32,033 nt of DNA from Terriglobales bacterium (GCA_025451775.1 JANWJU010000016.1:1-32033); one strand, 5' to 3'. Counted from the first letter of the stretch, positions 7,424 to 16,319 are shown. Program-made: numbers and translations. The notes: a model not told the origin generated them from the sequence alone.

Positions 7424-8531
7424 GAGTCCCGATTATAAGGCAGCGGCCGGTGGCGCCTTGGTGCGTGATCATGCCGTCGACCTGATCAAGGGGTGGGCGT
7501 GCCTGCTGATGGTGATCGCGCACGTGCCCTTGGCGGGCGCCGCCTGGCTGCGCTTCGACACCATGGGGGCGGTGTTATTTTTCTTCTCCACCGGCATGAA
7601 CCTCTGGGCGCTGGCGGCGCGGCAGAGAGGCGACGACCTGCGCATCGCCGCCAACGGCCTGTTCCTGATCTTCGCCGGCTTCGCCAACAACTACGTGCAG
7701 GGCACGCTCTGGATGGCGGACGTGTTCCAAAGCGCCGGCATGGCCATGATTGCCATGCTGATCCTGAACCGTCTGGCGCCGCGTTGGTGGACGTGGCTGT
7801 TTCCGCTGCCCTACGCCATCCACTTCGCCAACCAGCACTACTTCTACTGGAAGATCGCCGACGGTGGCGTCTCCTCGTTCTTCCTCGCCCCCGGCTTGTT
7901 TCCGCTGCTGCCCTGGCTGACGTTTTACCTTCTGGGCGCGCATCTCAAGCGCTATTCCAGCCCGCGCATGCGGATCGCCATCGCGGGCGCCGCCCTCGCC
8001 GGGTTTGGCCTGGCGGCGTGGGGGAACGGGCTGGCGTTCAATAAATTCTGGATGAGCCCCGATTACTGGCTGCTGGGACTCGCCTACGGCGCGCTATTGC
8101 TCGATGGCTCGCGGCGCTGGCTGGAAAAGCGGCCGCGCATCCCGATGGCCGAGCTGCGCTACTGGGGCGCCAACTCCCTGGTGTTTTACATCCTGCACAG
8201 CTTCGTGATCCGCCTGTTCCAGATCTGGTGGCCAGCGGGCGTGCTGCTGCTGGCGCTGACCTTCGCCGGCACGGCCCTGCTGCTGCGCGGCGGGCTCTGG
8301 CTGCAGCGCTGGACACGGAAGCAGCCGCCGGTCACCGTCCTGGCCGGGTGCGCGCTGTTCTCCGCCGCCATCCTGGTGCTGGAGGTGAGCGTGGTCACCG
8401 GCTACCTCGCGCAGACGTTCATCAGCTTTGGCCTCACGTTTGCATTCCTGGCCGCCTACCCGGCGTTCAAGCGGCTCTCGGAGCGGCTGCCGCGCCTCTC
8501 GCCAGCCCAAAAGCCGGTTCCGGTGGGCTAA
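7422..8531 (+). CDS. Multi-spanning acyltransferase-like membrane protein
   Basis: This protein of about 369 residues has roughly ten hydrophobic segments. It starts with RDHAVDLIKGWACLLMVIAH, which matches the first-helix pattern of membrane acyltransferases of the acyltransferase-3 / heparan-glucosaminide N-acetyltransferase-like group: Arg, then Asp, a basic residue, and a His at the membrane face. Later helices (LVFYILHSFVIRLFQIWWP) fit the same class. Such proteins move acyl or acetyl groups to sugars of the cell surface or to lipids; the substrate here is unknown. ATG 7422 overlaps the divergent ATPase start. An upstream GTG at 7392 would extend into that gene. GTG 7461, just before the first helix, is a reasonable alternative. 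The stop is nine bases before the next gene. Confidence 0.75.
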   Translation: MSPDYKAAAGGALVRDHAVDLIKGWACLLMVIAHVPLAGAAWLRFDTMGAVLFFFSTGMNLWALAARQRGDDLRIAANGLFLIFAGFANNYVQGTLWMADVFQSAGMAMIAMLILNRLAPRWWTWLFPLPYAIHFANQHYFYWKIADGGVSSFFLAPGLFPLLPWLTFYLLGAHLKRYSSPRMRIAIAGAALAGFGLAAWGNGLAFNKFWMSPDYWLLGLAYGALLLDGSRRWLEKRPRIPMAELRYWGANSLVFYILHSFVIRLFQIWWPAGVLLLALTFAGTALLLRGGLWLQRWTRKQPPVTVLAGCALFSAAILVLEVSVVTGYLAQTFISFGLTFAFLAAYPAFKRLSERLPRLSPAQKPVPVG

Positions 8532-8540
8532 AGTGGAGCT

Positions 8541-9452
8541 ATGGTGGCTCGCCACTTTTTGAATGCTTGGGGCGTGTTCCTCGCCGTGGCACTCGCCGCT
8601 GGCGCGCAGAGCGCTACCCCGTTCACCTACAAGACCACCGTGGGCGAGGTGCTGGTGCAGGCCAACGTGCTGGACAAGCACGGCAAGGCGGTCAACAACT
8701 TGCCGCAGGGCGATTTCACTGTTTTAGAAAACGGCGTGCCGCAAAAAATCGAGTCCTTCTCCCACGCGGACGCACCTGTTTCGGTAGGCATCCTGGTGGA
8801 CAACAGCGGCAGCATGCGTCCCAAACGGTTGCGGGTCGATCAAGCCGCGCTCAATTTCGTCCGCGCCAGCAATCCCCAGGATGAGGTCTTCATCGTCAAG
8901 TTCAACGACGAGTACCAGCTCGCGGCGCCGTTCACCAACAGCATTCCGCGCATGGAACAAGGCCTGGGCGAGATCAACCCCGAGGCGGGCACGGCGCTGT
9001 ACGACGCCATGATCCGGGGTATCACCTACCTCAGCAAGAACGCCCGCCATCCCAAGAAAGTGATCCTGCTCATCAGCGACGGCGAGGACGACGCCAGCTC
9101 CCACTCGCTGGCGCAGGCCATGGCGCTGGTGCAGGCGCCGGACGCGCCGCTCATCTACGCCATCGGCATCTTCGGCTCCGACGACGGCCGCTCCGCCCGC
9201 AAGGAGGCGAGCAAGGTGCTCCAGAAATTCGCCGACGCCAGCGGCGGCAACGCCTATTTCCCCAAGGACTTGAACGAGGTCAACGCCATCACCGAACAGG
9301 TGGCGCGCGATATCCGCCTGCAGTACAGCCTGGTGTACCGCTCCAACCAGACCACGCCCGGGTTCCGCGCCATCCGAGTCGAAGTCAAGGACCCGCATCA
9401 GAAAAACCTCAAGGCGCACACCCGCAACGGCTACATCGCCGGCGTGAATTGA
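8541..9452 (+). CDS. Secreted VWFA-domain protein (Acidobacterial VWFA-related family)
   Basis: This 303-residue protein has a signal peptide (hydrophobic core about residues 8-22, ending near GAQSA). A short beta-rich section (VLVQANVLDKHGKAVNNLPQ, then FTVLENGVPQKIESF) is followed by a von Willebrand factor A domain. The metal-ion-dependent adhesion site is present: DNSGSM (87-92), GTALYDAMI for the conserved Thr, and LISDGEDD for the last Asp. The arrangement 'FTVLENG...I..F' plus VWA plus a C-terminal YSLVYRSN region is that of the TIGR03436 family, which is expanded in Acidobacteria and has no established function. The location should be periplasmic or extracellular. It lies nine bases after the acyltransferase-like gene and may be co-transcribed. 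The frame is complete with no missing key residue. Confidence 0.92.
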   Translation: MVARHFLNAWGVFLAVALAAGAQSATPFTYKTTVGEVLVQANVLDKHGKAVNNLPQGDFTVLENGVPQKIESFSHADAPVSVGILVDNSGSMRPKRLRVDQAALNFVRASNPQDEVFIVKFNDEYQLAAPFTNSIPRMEQGLGEINPEAGTALYDAMIRGITYLSKNARHPKKVILLISDGEDDASSHSLAQAMALVQAPDAPLIYAIGIFGSDDGRSARKEASKVLQKFADASGGNAYFPKDLNEVNAITEQVARDIRLQYSLVYRSNQTTPGFRAIRVEVKDPHQKNLKAHTRNGYIAGVN

Positions 9453-9473
9453 CCTTGATGGCGGCGCGTGGCG

Positions 9474-9854
9474 CTAATGCAGCCCGAGCCGCCCCAGCAC
9501 CACCGTCAGCACCAGCACCGCCAGCACCGCGCCGGTGACGGCCACGAAGCGCCGGTCCCGCTCCTGCCAAAAGGCGATGAAGGCCACCACCACCCGCACT
9601 ACCGGCGTGAGGATCAGCAGCACCGTCGCCGTCCACATCAGGCTGGTGGCGTCCAGATGGATCAACCCGCGCGCGGCGGCCGGCAACGACAGGGCGAAGG
9701 GGGCTTGCAATGAAATCCAGGGCGGGTGCGGCCAGGCGCGCGCCACCCCCAGACCGTAGAGCACGGTGCTGATGATCATGCCCCACTCCAGCACGCGGTG
9801 CACTCCCCGGTAGAGGTTGCGGTCGCCGGAATCAGTGCTCTTGGGCGTGGCCAT
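9474..9854 (-). CDS. DUF1634 family small membrane protein
   Basis: This 126-residue protein has three hydrophobic segments (about residues 25-42, 66-88 and 100-122) and matches the DUF1634 pattern (LYRGVHRVLEWGMIISTVLY near the start, then LTPVVRVVVAFIAFWQERDR). DUF1634 genes are commonly found next to TauE/SafE exporters, and that is the case here: its ATG follows the TauE stop with no gap (TAAATG). A role as partner or modulator of the exporter is a reasonable inference, but no biochemical function is known to me. It converges on the VWA gene, leaving 21 bases between the two stops. Confidence 0.85.
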   Translation of the reverse strand: MATPKSTDSGDRNLYRGVHRVLEWGMIISTVLYGLGVARAWPHPPWISLQAPFALSLPAAARGLIHLDATSLMWTATVLLILTPVVRVVVAFIAFWQERDRRFVAVTGAVLAVLVLTVVLGRLGLH

Positions 9855-10751
9855 TTAACTCCCCAGGTTGGGCAGATGCAGGTGATAGCGCAGCGCCAGC
9901 GCCCGCGCCAGCATGCCGTAGGCGAGATACAGCATCAAAACCGCGAATAGCCCCTTCAGCACCACCGAGCGCATGCGGTTCATGACCATGGTGCCCAGCG
10001 TGGCCCCCGCCGTGGTCCCCAGCGCCACCGGCGCCACGATATAGAAATGAATCAGTCCCGCCAGAAAAAACAGGATCGAGCCCACCGCCGCCGTAATGCC
10101 GATCATCATCTTGCTGGTGCCGACGGCGGCCTTCATGGGCACGTTCATGAAGCGGTTCATGGCCGAGACTTTGAGCACGCCCCCGCCCACGCCCAGCAGC
10201 CCGCTGGAGACGCCGGCTAAATACGAGATCACCATGCCGGGCGCAGAGCCGTTGACGACGTAGGCGACCTCGCGCCCGAGCGCGTCGTCGTGGTAATGGC
10301 CGGCGAGCGCCAGCACCCCACTGGTCCGGTCCGGACGGGCGTCGGCGAAGCCGCCACCGGCGATACGCTCGTCGTCGAGGTGGCGCGTGGTGAACGCCGC
10401 CCAAGCCATGTACAACAGCATCAAGGCGAACAGCGCCAGCATGATCCACTCCCGCAGGTACAGCGCCAGCACGCTGCCCGAGAGCGCCCCCAGCGTCGTG
10501 GCCACCTCCAGGAACATCCCCAGCCGGACGTTGGTGATGTGGTGCTCGACGTAGCTCGAGCCGCCCGCGTTGCTGGTGGCGATGACCGAGACCAGACTGG
10601 CGGCCACCGCGATTTTGACCGGGAGCTGGAACCCCAGCACCAGCGCCGGGACAATAAAGATGCCCCCGCCCACCCCCAGCAACGCCCCCAAAAACCCAGC
10701 CACCACCGCGGCCGCGAACAGCACCACCACGAAGGCATGCGAGAAGAGCAT
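9855..10751 (-). CDS. TauE/SafE-family anion exporter
   Basis: This 298-residue inner-membrane protein has about eight hydrophobic segments and the paired Gly-rich motifs of the TauE/SafE family: LGALLGVGGGIFIVPALVLG near the N-terminus and LAGVSSGLLGVGGGVLKVSA in the second half, followed by MNVPMKAAVGTSKMMIGITA. Members export sulfite, sulfoacetate or related organosulfur anions, and some transport other anions. The substrate cannot be read from the sequence, and no sulfur-metabolism gene lies nearby. It is immediately followed by a DUF1634 gene. ATG 10751 is placed just before the first helix. The gene diverges from the MFS/spermidine-synthase fusion, with about 100 bases between them. Confidence 0.92.
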   Translation of the reverse strand: MLFSHAFVVVLFAAAVVAGFLGALLGVGGGIFIVPALVLGFQLPVKIAVAASLVSVIATSNAGGSSYVEHHITNVRLGMFLEVATTLGALSGSVLALYLREWIMLALFALMLLYMAWAAFTTRHLDDERIAGGGFADARPDRTSGVLALAGHYHDDALGREVAYVVNGSAPGMVISYLAGVSSGLLGVGGGVLKVSAMNRFMNVPMKAAVGTSKMMIGITAAVGSILFFLAGLIHFYIVAPVALGTTAGATLGTMVMNRMRSVVLKGLFAVLMLYLAYGMLARALALRYHLHLPNLGS

Positions 10752-10850
10752 GGCGCGAGATCAGTGTAGCAAGCGTTGCCGCCTCCACCGAAAAGCGGTT
10801 ATGGTAACCTTCCCTCCCGGCGGGCGTTGTTAAAGCTCTGAGCCCGAATC

Positions 10851-13385
10851 ATGTCCATGACGGAAGCCACCACCCCATCCCTGTCCGTAGCCGCTCCTGA
10901 AACCAACGGAGCGCGGTACTTGCCTTGGCTGCTGGTGCTGTTCGCCGGTAGCGGCGCCTCGGCCCTGATCTACGAGATCGCCTGGTACCAGATGCTGCAA
11001 CTGGTCATCGGCTCGACCGCGGTCTCGCTGGGAGTGCTGCTCGCCACCTTCATGGGCGGCTTGTGTATCGGCAGCATCGGTCTGCCGTGGTGGCTCCGGC
11101 GGCGCCAGGCGCAGCTGGCCGCGCAGGGCGCGACGCTGCATCCCCTGCGCGTCTATGCGGCGCTGGAGTTGGGCACGGGGGTGCTGGGCTTGGTGGGCAT
11201 TTGGCTCATCCCCTTGATTGACAAACTCTACCTGGCTGGGGCCGAGCACGGCCTGCCCTCGATGCTGCTGCGCGGCCTGCTGTGCGCCTGCTGCCTGCTG
11301 CCGCCCACGATCCTGATGGGGGCGTCGCTGCCGGCCATCACCGGCTGGATCGAGAACACGCCCCGGGGCGTGGCCTGGTGGGGCTTGCTCTACGCTGGCA
11401 ACATCGCCGGGGCGGTGTTCGGCTGCCTATTGGCCGGCTATTGCCTGCTGCGCGTGTTCGATCTGGACATCGCCATCGGCTGGGCGGTGGCCATCAACGC
11501 GATCGTGGCTGGATTGAGCTTCTGGGTGGCGGCGCGCGCCCCCGCCTCGGCCGAACTCCAGCCCGACCCGCACAAGCCCAGCGAACAACCCAACGAACAA
11601 CCCAATGCGGCCACCGGCCAGCGCGAACGTGAAGCCCGGCGCTGGCCGGTGATGCTCGCCATCGCCCTCTCGGGGTGCGCGGCGCTGGGCGCCGAGGTGG
11701 TCTGGACGCGCTTGCTCGGCCTGCTGCTGGGCGCCACTGTCTACACGTTTTCGCTGATTCTGGCGGTCTTTCTCATCGGCCTGGGCGGTGGTAGCGCCCT
11801 CGGCGCCTGGATGGGCCGCCGCTACCATCCGCGCGCGGCGCTGGCCTGGAGCCAAATGGCGCTGGCCGCGGGCGTCGCCTGGGCGGCGATCATGATTGCG
11901 GGCTCGCTGCCCTACTGGCCCATCAACCCTGACCTATCCACCAGCCCCTGGTTCACCTTCCAGATCGATCTGGTGCGCTGCCTGTGGACCATTTTGCCGG
12001 CCGCAATCCTCTGGGGCGCGAGCTTCCCGCTGGCGCTGGCGGCCGCCGATCGCTCCCGCGGCAGTCATAATAATTCGGGACGCCTCGTGGGCGAGGTCTA
12101 CGCCGCCAACACGCTGGGCGCCATCGCCGGGGCGCTGGCGTTTAGCTTGTTCCTGATTCCCTGGGTGGGCACGCGCGCCTGCGAGGTGATGCTGGTGCTC
12201 ATCTCGGCCGCCAGCGGCCTGCTGCTGTTGATCGAAAGCTTTGAATCCGACCGCTGGCAGCCGGGCGTGAAGATCGCCGCCGCGCTGGTGGCGGCGGTAC
12301 TCCTGGCCGTGACCGTGCCCGGCGTGCCAGGCCAGATGATCGCCTACGGACGCCTCACCGCCGTCGATGCCGGTGAATCGCAGATCCTCTACACCGGCGA
12401 GGGACGCAACGCCTCCATCGCCGTCTCCCGTTGGAGCGATGGCACCATCCAGTTCCACGTCAGCGGCAAGGTCGAGGCCTCCACCGACCCCGCCGACATG
12501 CGCTTGCAGCGCATGCTGGGACACTTCCCCGCGCTGTTCCACCAGGGCCCGCTGCACTCGGTGCTGGTCGTGGGCTTTGGCGCCGGCGTCACCGCTGGCT
12601 CCTTCACCCGCTATGCCAGCGTGAGCCGCATCGCCATCTGCGAACTCGAGCCCCTCATCCCGCCCCACTCCACCGCGTACTTCGCCAAGCAGGACTACGA
12701 CGTGATGCACGATCCCCGCACGCAGATCTACTACGACGACGCGCGGCATTTCGTTTTAACCACTCCTGAACACTTCGACCTCATCACCAGCGACCCCATC
12801 CATCCCTGGGTCAAGGGCAGCGCCACGCTCTACTCGCGCGAGTACTTCCAAATGGTGCGCAATCACCTCAACCCCCATGGCGTGGTCACCCAGTGGGTGC
12901 CGCTGTATGAAACTGACGCGGCCACCGTCAAAAGCGAGATTGCGACGTTCTTCTCCGTCTTCCCCAACGGCTCGATCTGGGCCAACGAGCTGAACGGCGG
13001 CGGCTACGATGTCTTCCTGCTGGGCTCCAACGATCCCGCCAACGCCCCCCTCACCATCAACGCCGACGCCTTGCAGCAGACGCTCGATTCGCCGCCGTAC
13101 GCCGGGGTGCAACAATCGCTCGCCGAAGTCGGCCTGGGCTCCGCCAGCGCCATTCTCGACACCTACGCCGGCCAGCACCGCGACCTCGAACCCTGGCTCG
13201 TGGGCGCGCAGATCAACCGCGACGGCAACCTGCGCCTGCAGTACCTCGCCGGCCTGGCGCTCAACGACGACAATGAGGATGCCATCTACGCCGCCATGCT
13301 GAAGTACCGCCGCTTCCCCGGCAACCTCATCACCGGCTCACCGGAAACGCTGGCCCCGCTGATGCGCGTCCTGCGGCCGCGGTAG
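10851..13385 (+). CDS. Membrane transporter-like protein fused to a spermidine-synthase-like domain
   Basis: This 844-residue protein has two parts. Residues about 25-500 contain many hydrophobic helices, beginning LLVLFAGSGASALIYEIAWY, as in 'fused MFS/spermidine synthase' proteins. Residues about 510-750 form a Rossmann-type aminopropyltransferase-like domain: VGFGAGVTAGSF (about 573-584) for nucleotide binding, ICELEP for the ribose-contacting acid, DDARHFV, and FDLITSDPIHPW in the catalytic region, then LYSREYFQMV. True spermidine synthases transfer aminopropyl groups from decarboxylated S-adenosylmethionine. In membrane-fused forms the substrate is unproven, and the glycine loop differs from the classical GGGDGG. 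A tail of about 90 residues follows. ATG 10851 or 10857 may be used. It converges on the dehydrogenase gene. Confidence 0.88.
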   Translation: MSMTEATTPSLSVAAPETNGARYLPWLLVLFAGSGASALIYEIAWYQMLQLVIGSTAVSLGVLLATFMGGLCIGSIGLPWWLRRRQAQLAAQGATLHPLRVYAALELGTGVLGLVGIWLIPLIDKLYLAGAEHGLPSMLLRGLLCACCLLPPTILMGASLPAITGWIENTPRGVAWWGLLYAGNIAGAVFGCLLAGYCLLRVFDLDIAIGWAVAINAIVAGLSFWVAARAPASAELQPDPHKPSEQPNEQPNAATGQREREARRWPVMLAIALSGCAALGAEVVWTRLLGLLLGATVYTFSLILAVFLIGLGGGSALGAWMGRRYHPRAALAWSQMALAAGVAWAAIMIAGSLPYWPINPDLSTSPWFTFQIDLVRCLWTILPAAILWGASFPLALAAADRSRGSHNNSGRLVGEVYAANTLGAIAGALAFSLFLIPWVGTRACEVMLVLISAASGLLLLIESFESDRWQPGVKIAAALVAAVLLAVTVPGVPGQMIAYGRLTAVDAGESQILYTGEGRNASIAVSRWSDGTIQFHVSGKVEASTDPADMRLQRMLGHFPALFHQGPLHSVLVVGFGAGVTAGSFTRYASVSRIAICELEPLIPPHSTAYFAKQDYDVMHDPRTQIYYDDARHFVLTTPEHFDLITSDPIHPWVKGSATLYSREYFQMVRNHLNPHGVVTQWVPLYETDAATVKSEIATFFSVFPNGSIWANELNGGGYDVFLLGSNDPANAPLTINADALQQTLDSPPYAGVQQSLAEVGLGSASAILDTYAGQHRDLEPWLVGAQINRDGNLRLQYLAGLALNDDNEDAIYAAMLKYRRFPGNLITGSPETLAPLMRVLRPR

Positions 13386-13418
13386 GTGGCAGCCGTTAAT
13401 CCCGCCTTTCAGCCACCG

Positions 13419-14432
13419 CTAATCCAGGGAAACCGTGATTTTGCTGAAGCGCTCCGGGTGGGCGCTCCAGTCCTGCAACACCTGTGGCGCGTGCTCCAGC
13501 GGGACCAGGATGCGGGCGACGCGCTCGACCGGAAACCGGTGCTGCTCGAGCATGGCCACGACGGCGCGGAAATCCTCCGGCAGCGCGTTGCGGGAACCGA
13601 GGATATCGAGTTCCTTTTGCACGAAGAGCTTGGTCTCGTAGGCCACCGGCTCCTTGGCGTAGCCGATATAGACGACCCGCCCGGTAAACGCCACTTGCTC
13701 GACGGCGGCGCGAAAGGTTTCCGCCGAGCCGACCGCTTCGATCACAACGCTGGGGCCGGCGCCATCCGTCCATTGCGCCAGAACTGCGGCGGCCGCCTGC
13801 GACCCGGAGTTCACGGTGTGGGCCGCCCCCGCCGCCCGGGCCAGATCGAGCTTGGCGTCATCCACATCCACCGCGATCACGCGCGCGCCCCGCGCCGCCG
13901 CCGCCGCGATCGCGCCTAATCCCACGCCCCCGCAGCCGTAGACCGCCACCGCTTCGCCAGCCGCCACGCGTCCGCGCGCGGCGGCGTGACAACCCACCGT
14001 CAGGGGCTCGACCAGACACAGCTCCTGCAGATTCAGTGGCGCCGCGTACAGCTTCTCGATCGGGATCGTAATGTACTCGGTCAAGGCCCCATCCCGCTGC
14101 ACGCCCAGCGTCTGGTTCGCCTGACAAGCGTTGTGCCTCCCGTTGAGGCAGGCGGGACAGCGGCCACAGTGGGAGTACGGCGACAGCGTGACGTCCATCC
14201 CGGGCGTCAAAACCGAGGAGTCCTCGCTGAGCGCCACGATGGTCGCGGCAATTTCATGCCCGGGCACGCGCGGAAACGTGACCAGCGGATTGCGTCCACG
14301 GAAACTATTGAGATCGCTGCCGCACAGCCCCACGCGGCGCACCTTCAATAGCGCCTCGCCCGGCTTCATCTCCGGCTCGGGCACGTCCTCAATCCGCGCC
14401 TGGCCCGGCGCAGCGATGACCAACGCCTGCAT
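13419..14432 (-). CDS. Zinc-dependent medium-chain alcohol/sugar dehydrogenase
   Basis: This 337-residue cytoplasmic oxidoreductase is of the MDR superfamily. Catalytic zinc ligands appear in VGLCGSDLNSFRG (Cys) and VPGHE (His-Glu). The structural zinc lobe is seen as SHCGRCPACLNGRHNACQ with four cysteines. The NAD(P)-binding Rossmann motif is VYGCGGVGLGAIAAA, followed by VDVDDAKL, where the acidic residues suggest NAD. The closest types by eye are sorbitol/threonine-dehydrogenase-like and L-galactonate/L-fucose dehydrogenase-like enzymes. The gene lies seven bases downstream of a GH29 fucosidase in the same direction, so it probably oxidises the released deoxysugar or a derivative of it. That substrate is inferred from context only. 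The length is complete and all metal ligands are present. Confidence 0.9.
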   Translation of the reverse strand: MQALVIAAPGQARIEDVPEPEMKPGEALLKVRRVGLCGSDLNSFRGRNPLVTFPRVPGHEIAATIVALSEDSSVLTPGMDVTLSPYSHCGRCPACLNGRHNACQANQTLGVQRDGALTEYITIPIEKLYAAPLNLQELCLVEPLTVGCHAAARGRVAAGEAVAVYGCGGVGLGAIAAAAARGARVIAVDVDDAKLDLARAAGAAHTVNSGSQAAAAVLAQWTDGAGPSVVIEAVGSAETFRAAVEQVAFTGRVVYIGYAKEPVAYETKLFVQKELDILGSRNALPEDFRAVVAMLEQHRFPVERVARILVPLEHAPQVLQDWSAHPERFSKITVSLD

Positions 14433-14439
14433 CGTGGCC

Positions 14440-16260
14440 CTAGGTCAGCGCAATCTTCAGCGCCACCGCGAAATCGGTGGCGGGACGATACTGCTGCGGC
14501 AGCTCCACCTGCAAGCCCGCGGGGGTTTGCTTCCACGTGACCTGGGCGGCGGAGTCGAGCACTTGCACCTGATGAATCTTGCCCGGTGAGGTCGCGGCCG
14601 CCGTGCCCAGCGCGGCGATCGTCAGCGGCGCGGTGGGCACGCCCAGCACGAGGGCGTAGATCACGGTGTTCGCCTTATTGCGGGTGAAGCGGATATCCGC
14701 CGCTCCCAGCTTGCTGATGCTGTTGCCCTGGAACGACCCGCTCTTAACCATGTCCGGACCTTCGCCGTAGACCTTCCAGGGACGGGTGGCGTAGATGGCT
14801 TCGCCGTTGGGCTGCATCCAGGCGGTAATGGCGTCCAGCACCGCGATCTCCTTGGCGTCGATGGTGCCGTCGGGCTTGCCGGGGATGTTGAGGATGAAGG
14901 TGCCGTTCTTGCTGACCGTATCGATCATCCAGTGAATCACGTCCCGCGGCGGCAGGTAGCCGCCGTACTCGCCCGGCCTGTCGAAGAGCTGGCGCTGATA
15001 GTGCCACTGCCCGATGCACGTCTCCGATTGCCAGGCGTAGGGCATGATCTGGCTGGTCAGGCCGCGCTCATAATCGGCGACCACCGTCTTGGCGAGGTTG
15101 TCGGGAACATTCTTGATGGTCGCGACCGCCTCCATTTTACCGCCGTGGGTCAGCAGATTATGGTTGTAGTAATAGGCGGCGAGGTTCATGCCGCCCCATC
15201 CCAAGGGGAACAGCGCATTGTCGAAGTACAGCACGTCGGGATCGTGTTGCTCGATGAGGTCGCGGGTGCGGTCGTAGAAATTCTTGACGTAGGAGACATC
15301 GGGCAGCGCATCGAAGGGGTGCTTGGGAGCGTAGAGCTGCTGCGGATCCAAACCCTCCCACCACTGGCCCTTGCCGTCAGCGGCGGTGAGATCGCCGTCA
15401 TAGGGCACGCCGGCCAGCGGCCCGGTGGCGTCGGCGCCGTGGGCGGTCTGGAACCACCACCAGTTGCGGTGCTGGTGCACGGTGACGCCGAATCGCAACC
15501 CCTGATTGCGGGCCGCCGCCGCCCACGTGCCCACCACGTCCCGGTGGGGACCGATGGCGACCGCGTTCCACGGATGGTGGCGTGAATTCCACGTGTCGAA
15601 GCCGTCGTGATGGTTCGCCAGCGCAAAAAACAGGCGGGCGCCGGCCTTTTTGTAACGAGTGATCAGCGCGTCCGGATCCCAGTTGAGCAGCGTCCACTGC
15701 GAACAGAGGTCCTTGTAGCCGAACTTTGAGGGCGGCCCGTAGTGCTGCAGTTGAAACCTATTCTGCCCCGAGCCCTGCACGTACATGTTGCGGGCGTACC
15801 AGTCGCCGTCCTCGGGCACGCACTGCGGGCTCCAGTGCGCCCAGATGCCAAACTTGGCGTCGCGATACCACTCCGGCGCGTCGTACTGCTGCAGCGAATC
15901 CCAGGTGGGTTGATAGGGACCGGTAGCGACCAGACTGGGAATCGGCGCCACCATGGGCACGCCATCCCAGGAGCCGCCCTCGACCGGCAGCTCTGGCGGC
16001 GCACCCCAGGCCGTGGGCTTCCAGCCTTGGGCTTCGAGTTGTTCGCGGATGATCTGGCCGCCATCCAGGGCATAGAATTGCCGCTGCCCGGCGGGGGTGG
16101 CGCAGAAGGCGGAGTAATCTTGCCGATAGGTGTCGAATCCGGCCGGCGCTGCGGCTGGGGTGGCGCCTTGGGTGGCGCCTTGCGCGGCACGCAGCATCGG
16201 TGGCGCCGCAACCGCCGCCGTGGCCGCCGCCATGAGTTTGCAAAAGTTTCTCCGCTCCAT
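14440..16260 (-). CDS. Secreted GH29 alpha-L-fucosidase
   Basis: This 606-residue glycoside hydrolase should release alpha-L-fucose from glycans outside the cytoplasm. The N-terminus MERRNFCKLMAAATAAVAAP has a twin-arginine motif (RRNFCK) and a hydrophobic stretch, so export by Tat is likely. The GH29 pattern is clear: WYRDAKFGIWAHWSPQCVPE, then LFFALANHHDGFDTWNSRHH, and DPDVLYFDNALFP, where the Asp of YFDN sits at the position of the catalytic nucleophile. A C-terminal beta domain (about 480-606) completes the fold. A GAGGGA ribosome-binding site precedes ATG 16260. It leads an apparent two-gene operon with the zinc dehydrogenase. Some GH29 relatives act on other sugars, and the acid/base residue was not located, so the exact linkage is uncertain. 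Confidence 0.9.
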   Translation of the reverse strand: MERRNFCKLMAAATAAVAAPPMLRAAQGATQGATPAAAPAGFDTYRQDYSAFCATPAGQRQFYALDGGQIIREQLEAQGWKPTAWGAPPELPVEGGSWDGVPMVAPIPSLVATGPYQPTWDSLQQYDAPEWYRDAKFGIWAHWSPQCVPEDGDWYARNMYVQGSGQNRFQLQHYGPPSKFGYKDLCSQWTLLNWDPDALITRYKKAGARLFFALANHHDGFDTWNSRHHPWNAVAIGPHRDVVGTWAAAARNQGLRFGVTVHQHRNWWWFQTAHGADATGPLAGVPYDGDLTAADGKGQWWEGLDPQQLYAPKHPFDALPDVSYVKNFYDRTRDLIEQHDPDVLYFDNALFPLGWGGMNLAAYYYNHNLLTHGGKMEAVATIKNVPDNLAKTVVADYERGLTSQIMPYAWQSETCIGQWHYQRQLFDRPGEYGGYLPPRDVIHWMIDTVSKNGTFILNIPGKPDGTIDAKEIAVLDAITAWMQPNGEAIYATRPWKVYGEGPDMVKSGSFQGNSISKLGAADIRFTRNKANTVIYALVLGVPTAPLTIAALGTAAATSPGKIHQVQVLDSAAQVTWKQTPAGLQVELPQQYRPATDFAVALKIALT

Positions 16261-16286
16261 CGGTGTCCCTCGAGGTTGGATTCAAG

Positions 16287-16319
16287 CTGACTGTAGGGTC
16301 AGTTCCACTACAAAAGCAA
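16287..16319 (-). promoter_or_regulatory. Candidate promoter and operator for the fucosidase operon
   Basis: Read on the minus strand, TTGCTT (16319-16314) and TACAGT (16295-16290) are separated by 18 bases and could be -35 and -10 boxes. The -10 box lies within an inverted repeat CTGAC-6 nt-GTCAG (16287-16302), so a repressor bound there would block transcription. The start codon is 30 bases downstream. Both boxes match the consensus only partly. Confidence 0.35.

Noticed and set aside
13385-13417. Terminator hairpin between the MFS-fusion and dehydrogenase genes
   Set aside because: GGTGGC and GCCACC can pair, but the loop is about 21 nt and there is no T-run, so the evidence is too weak.
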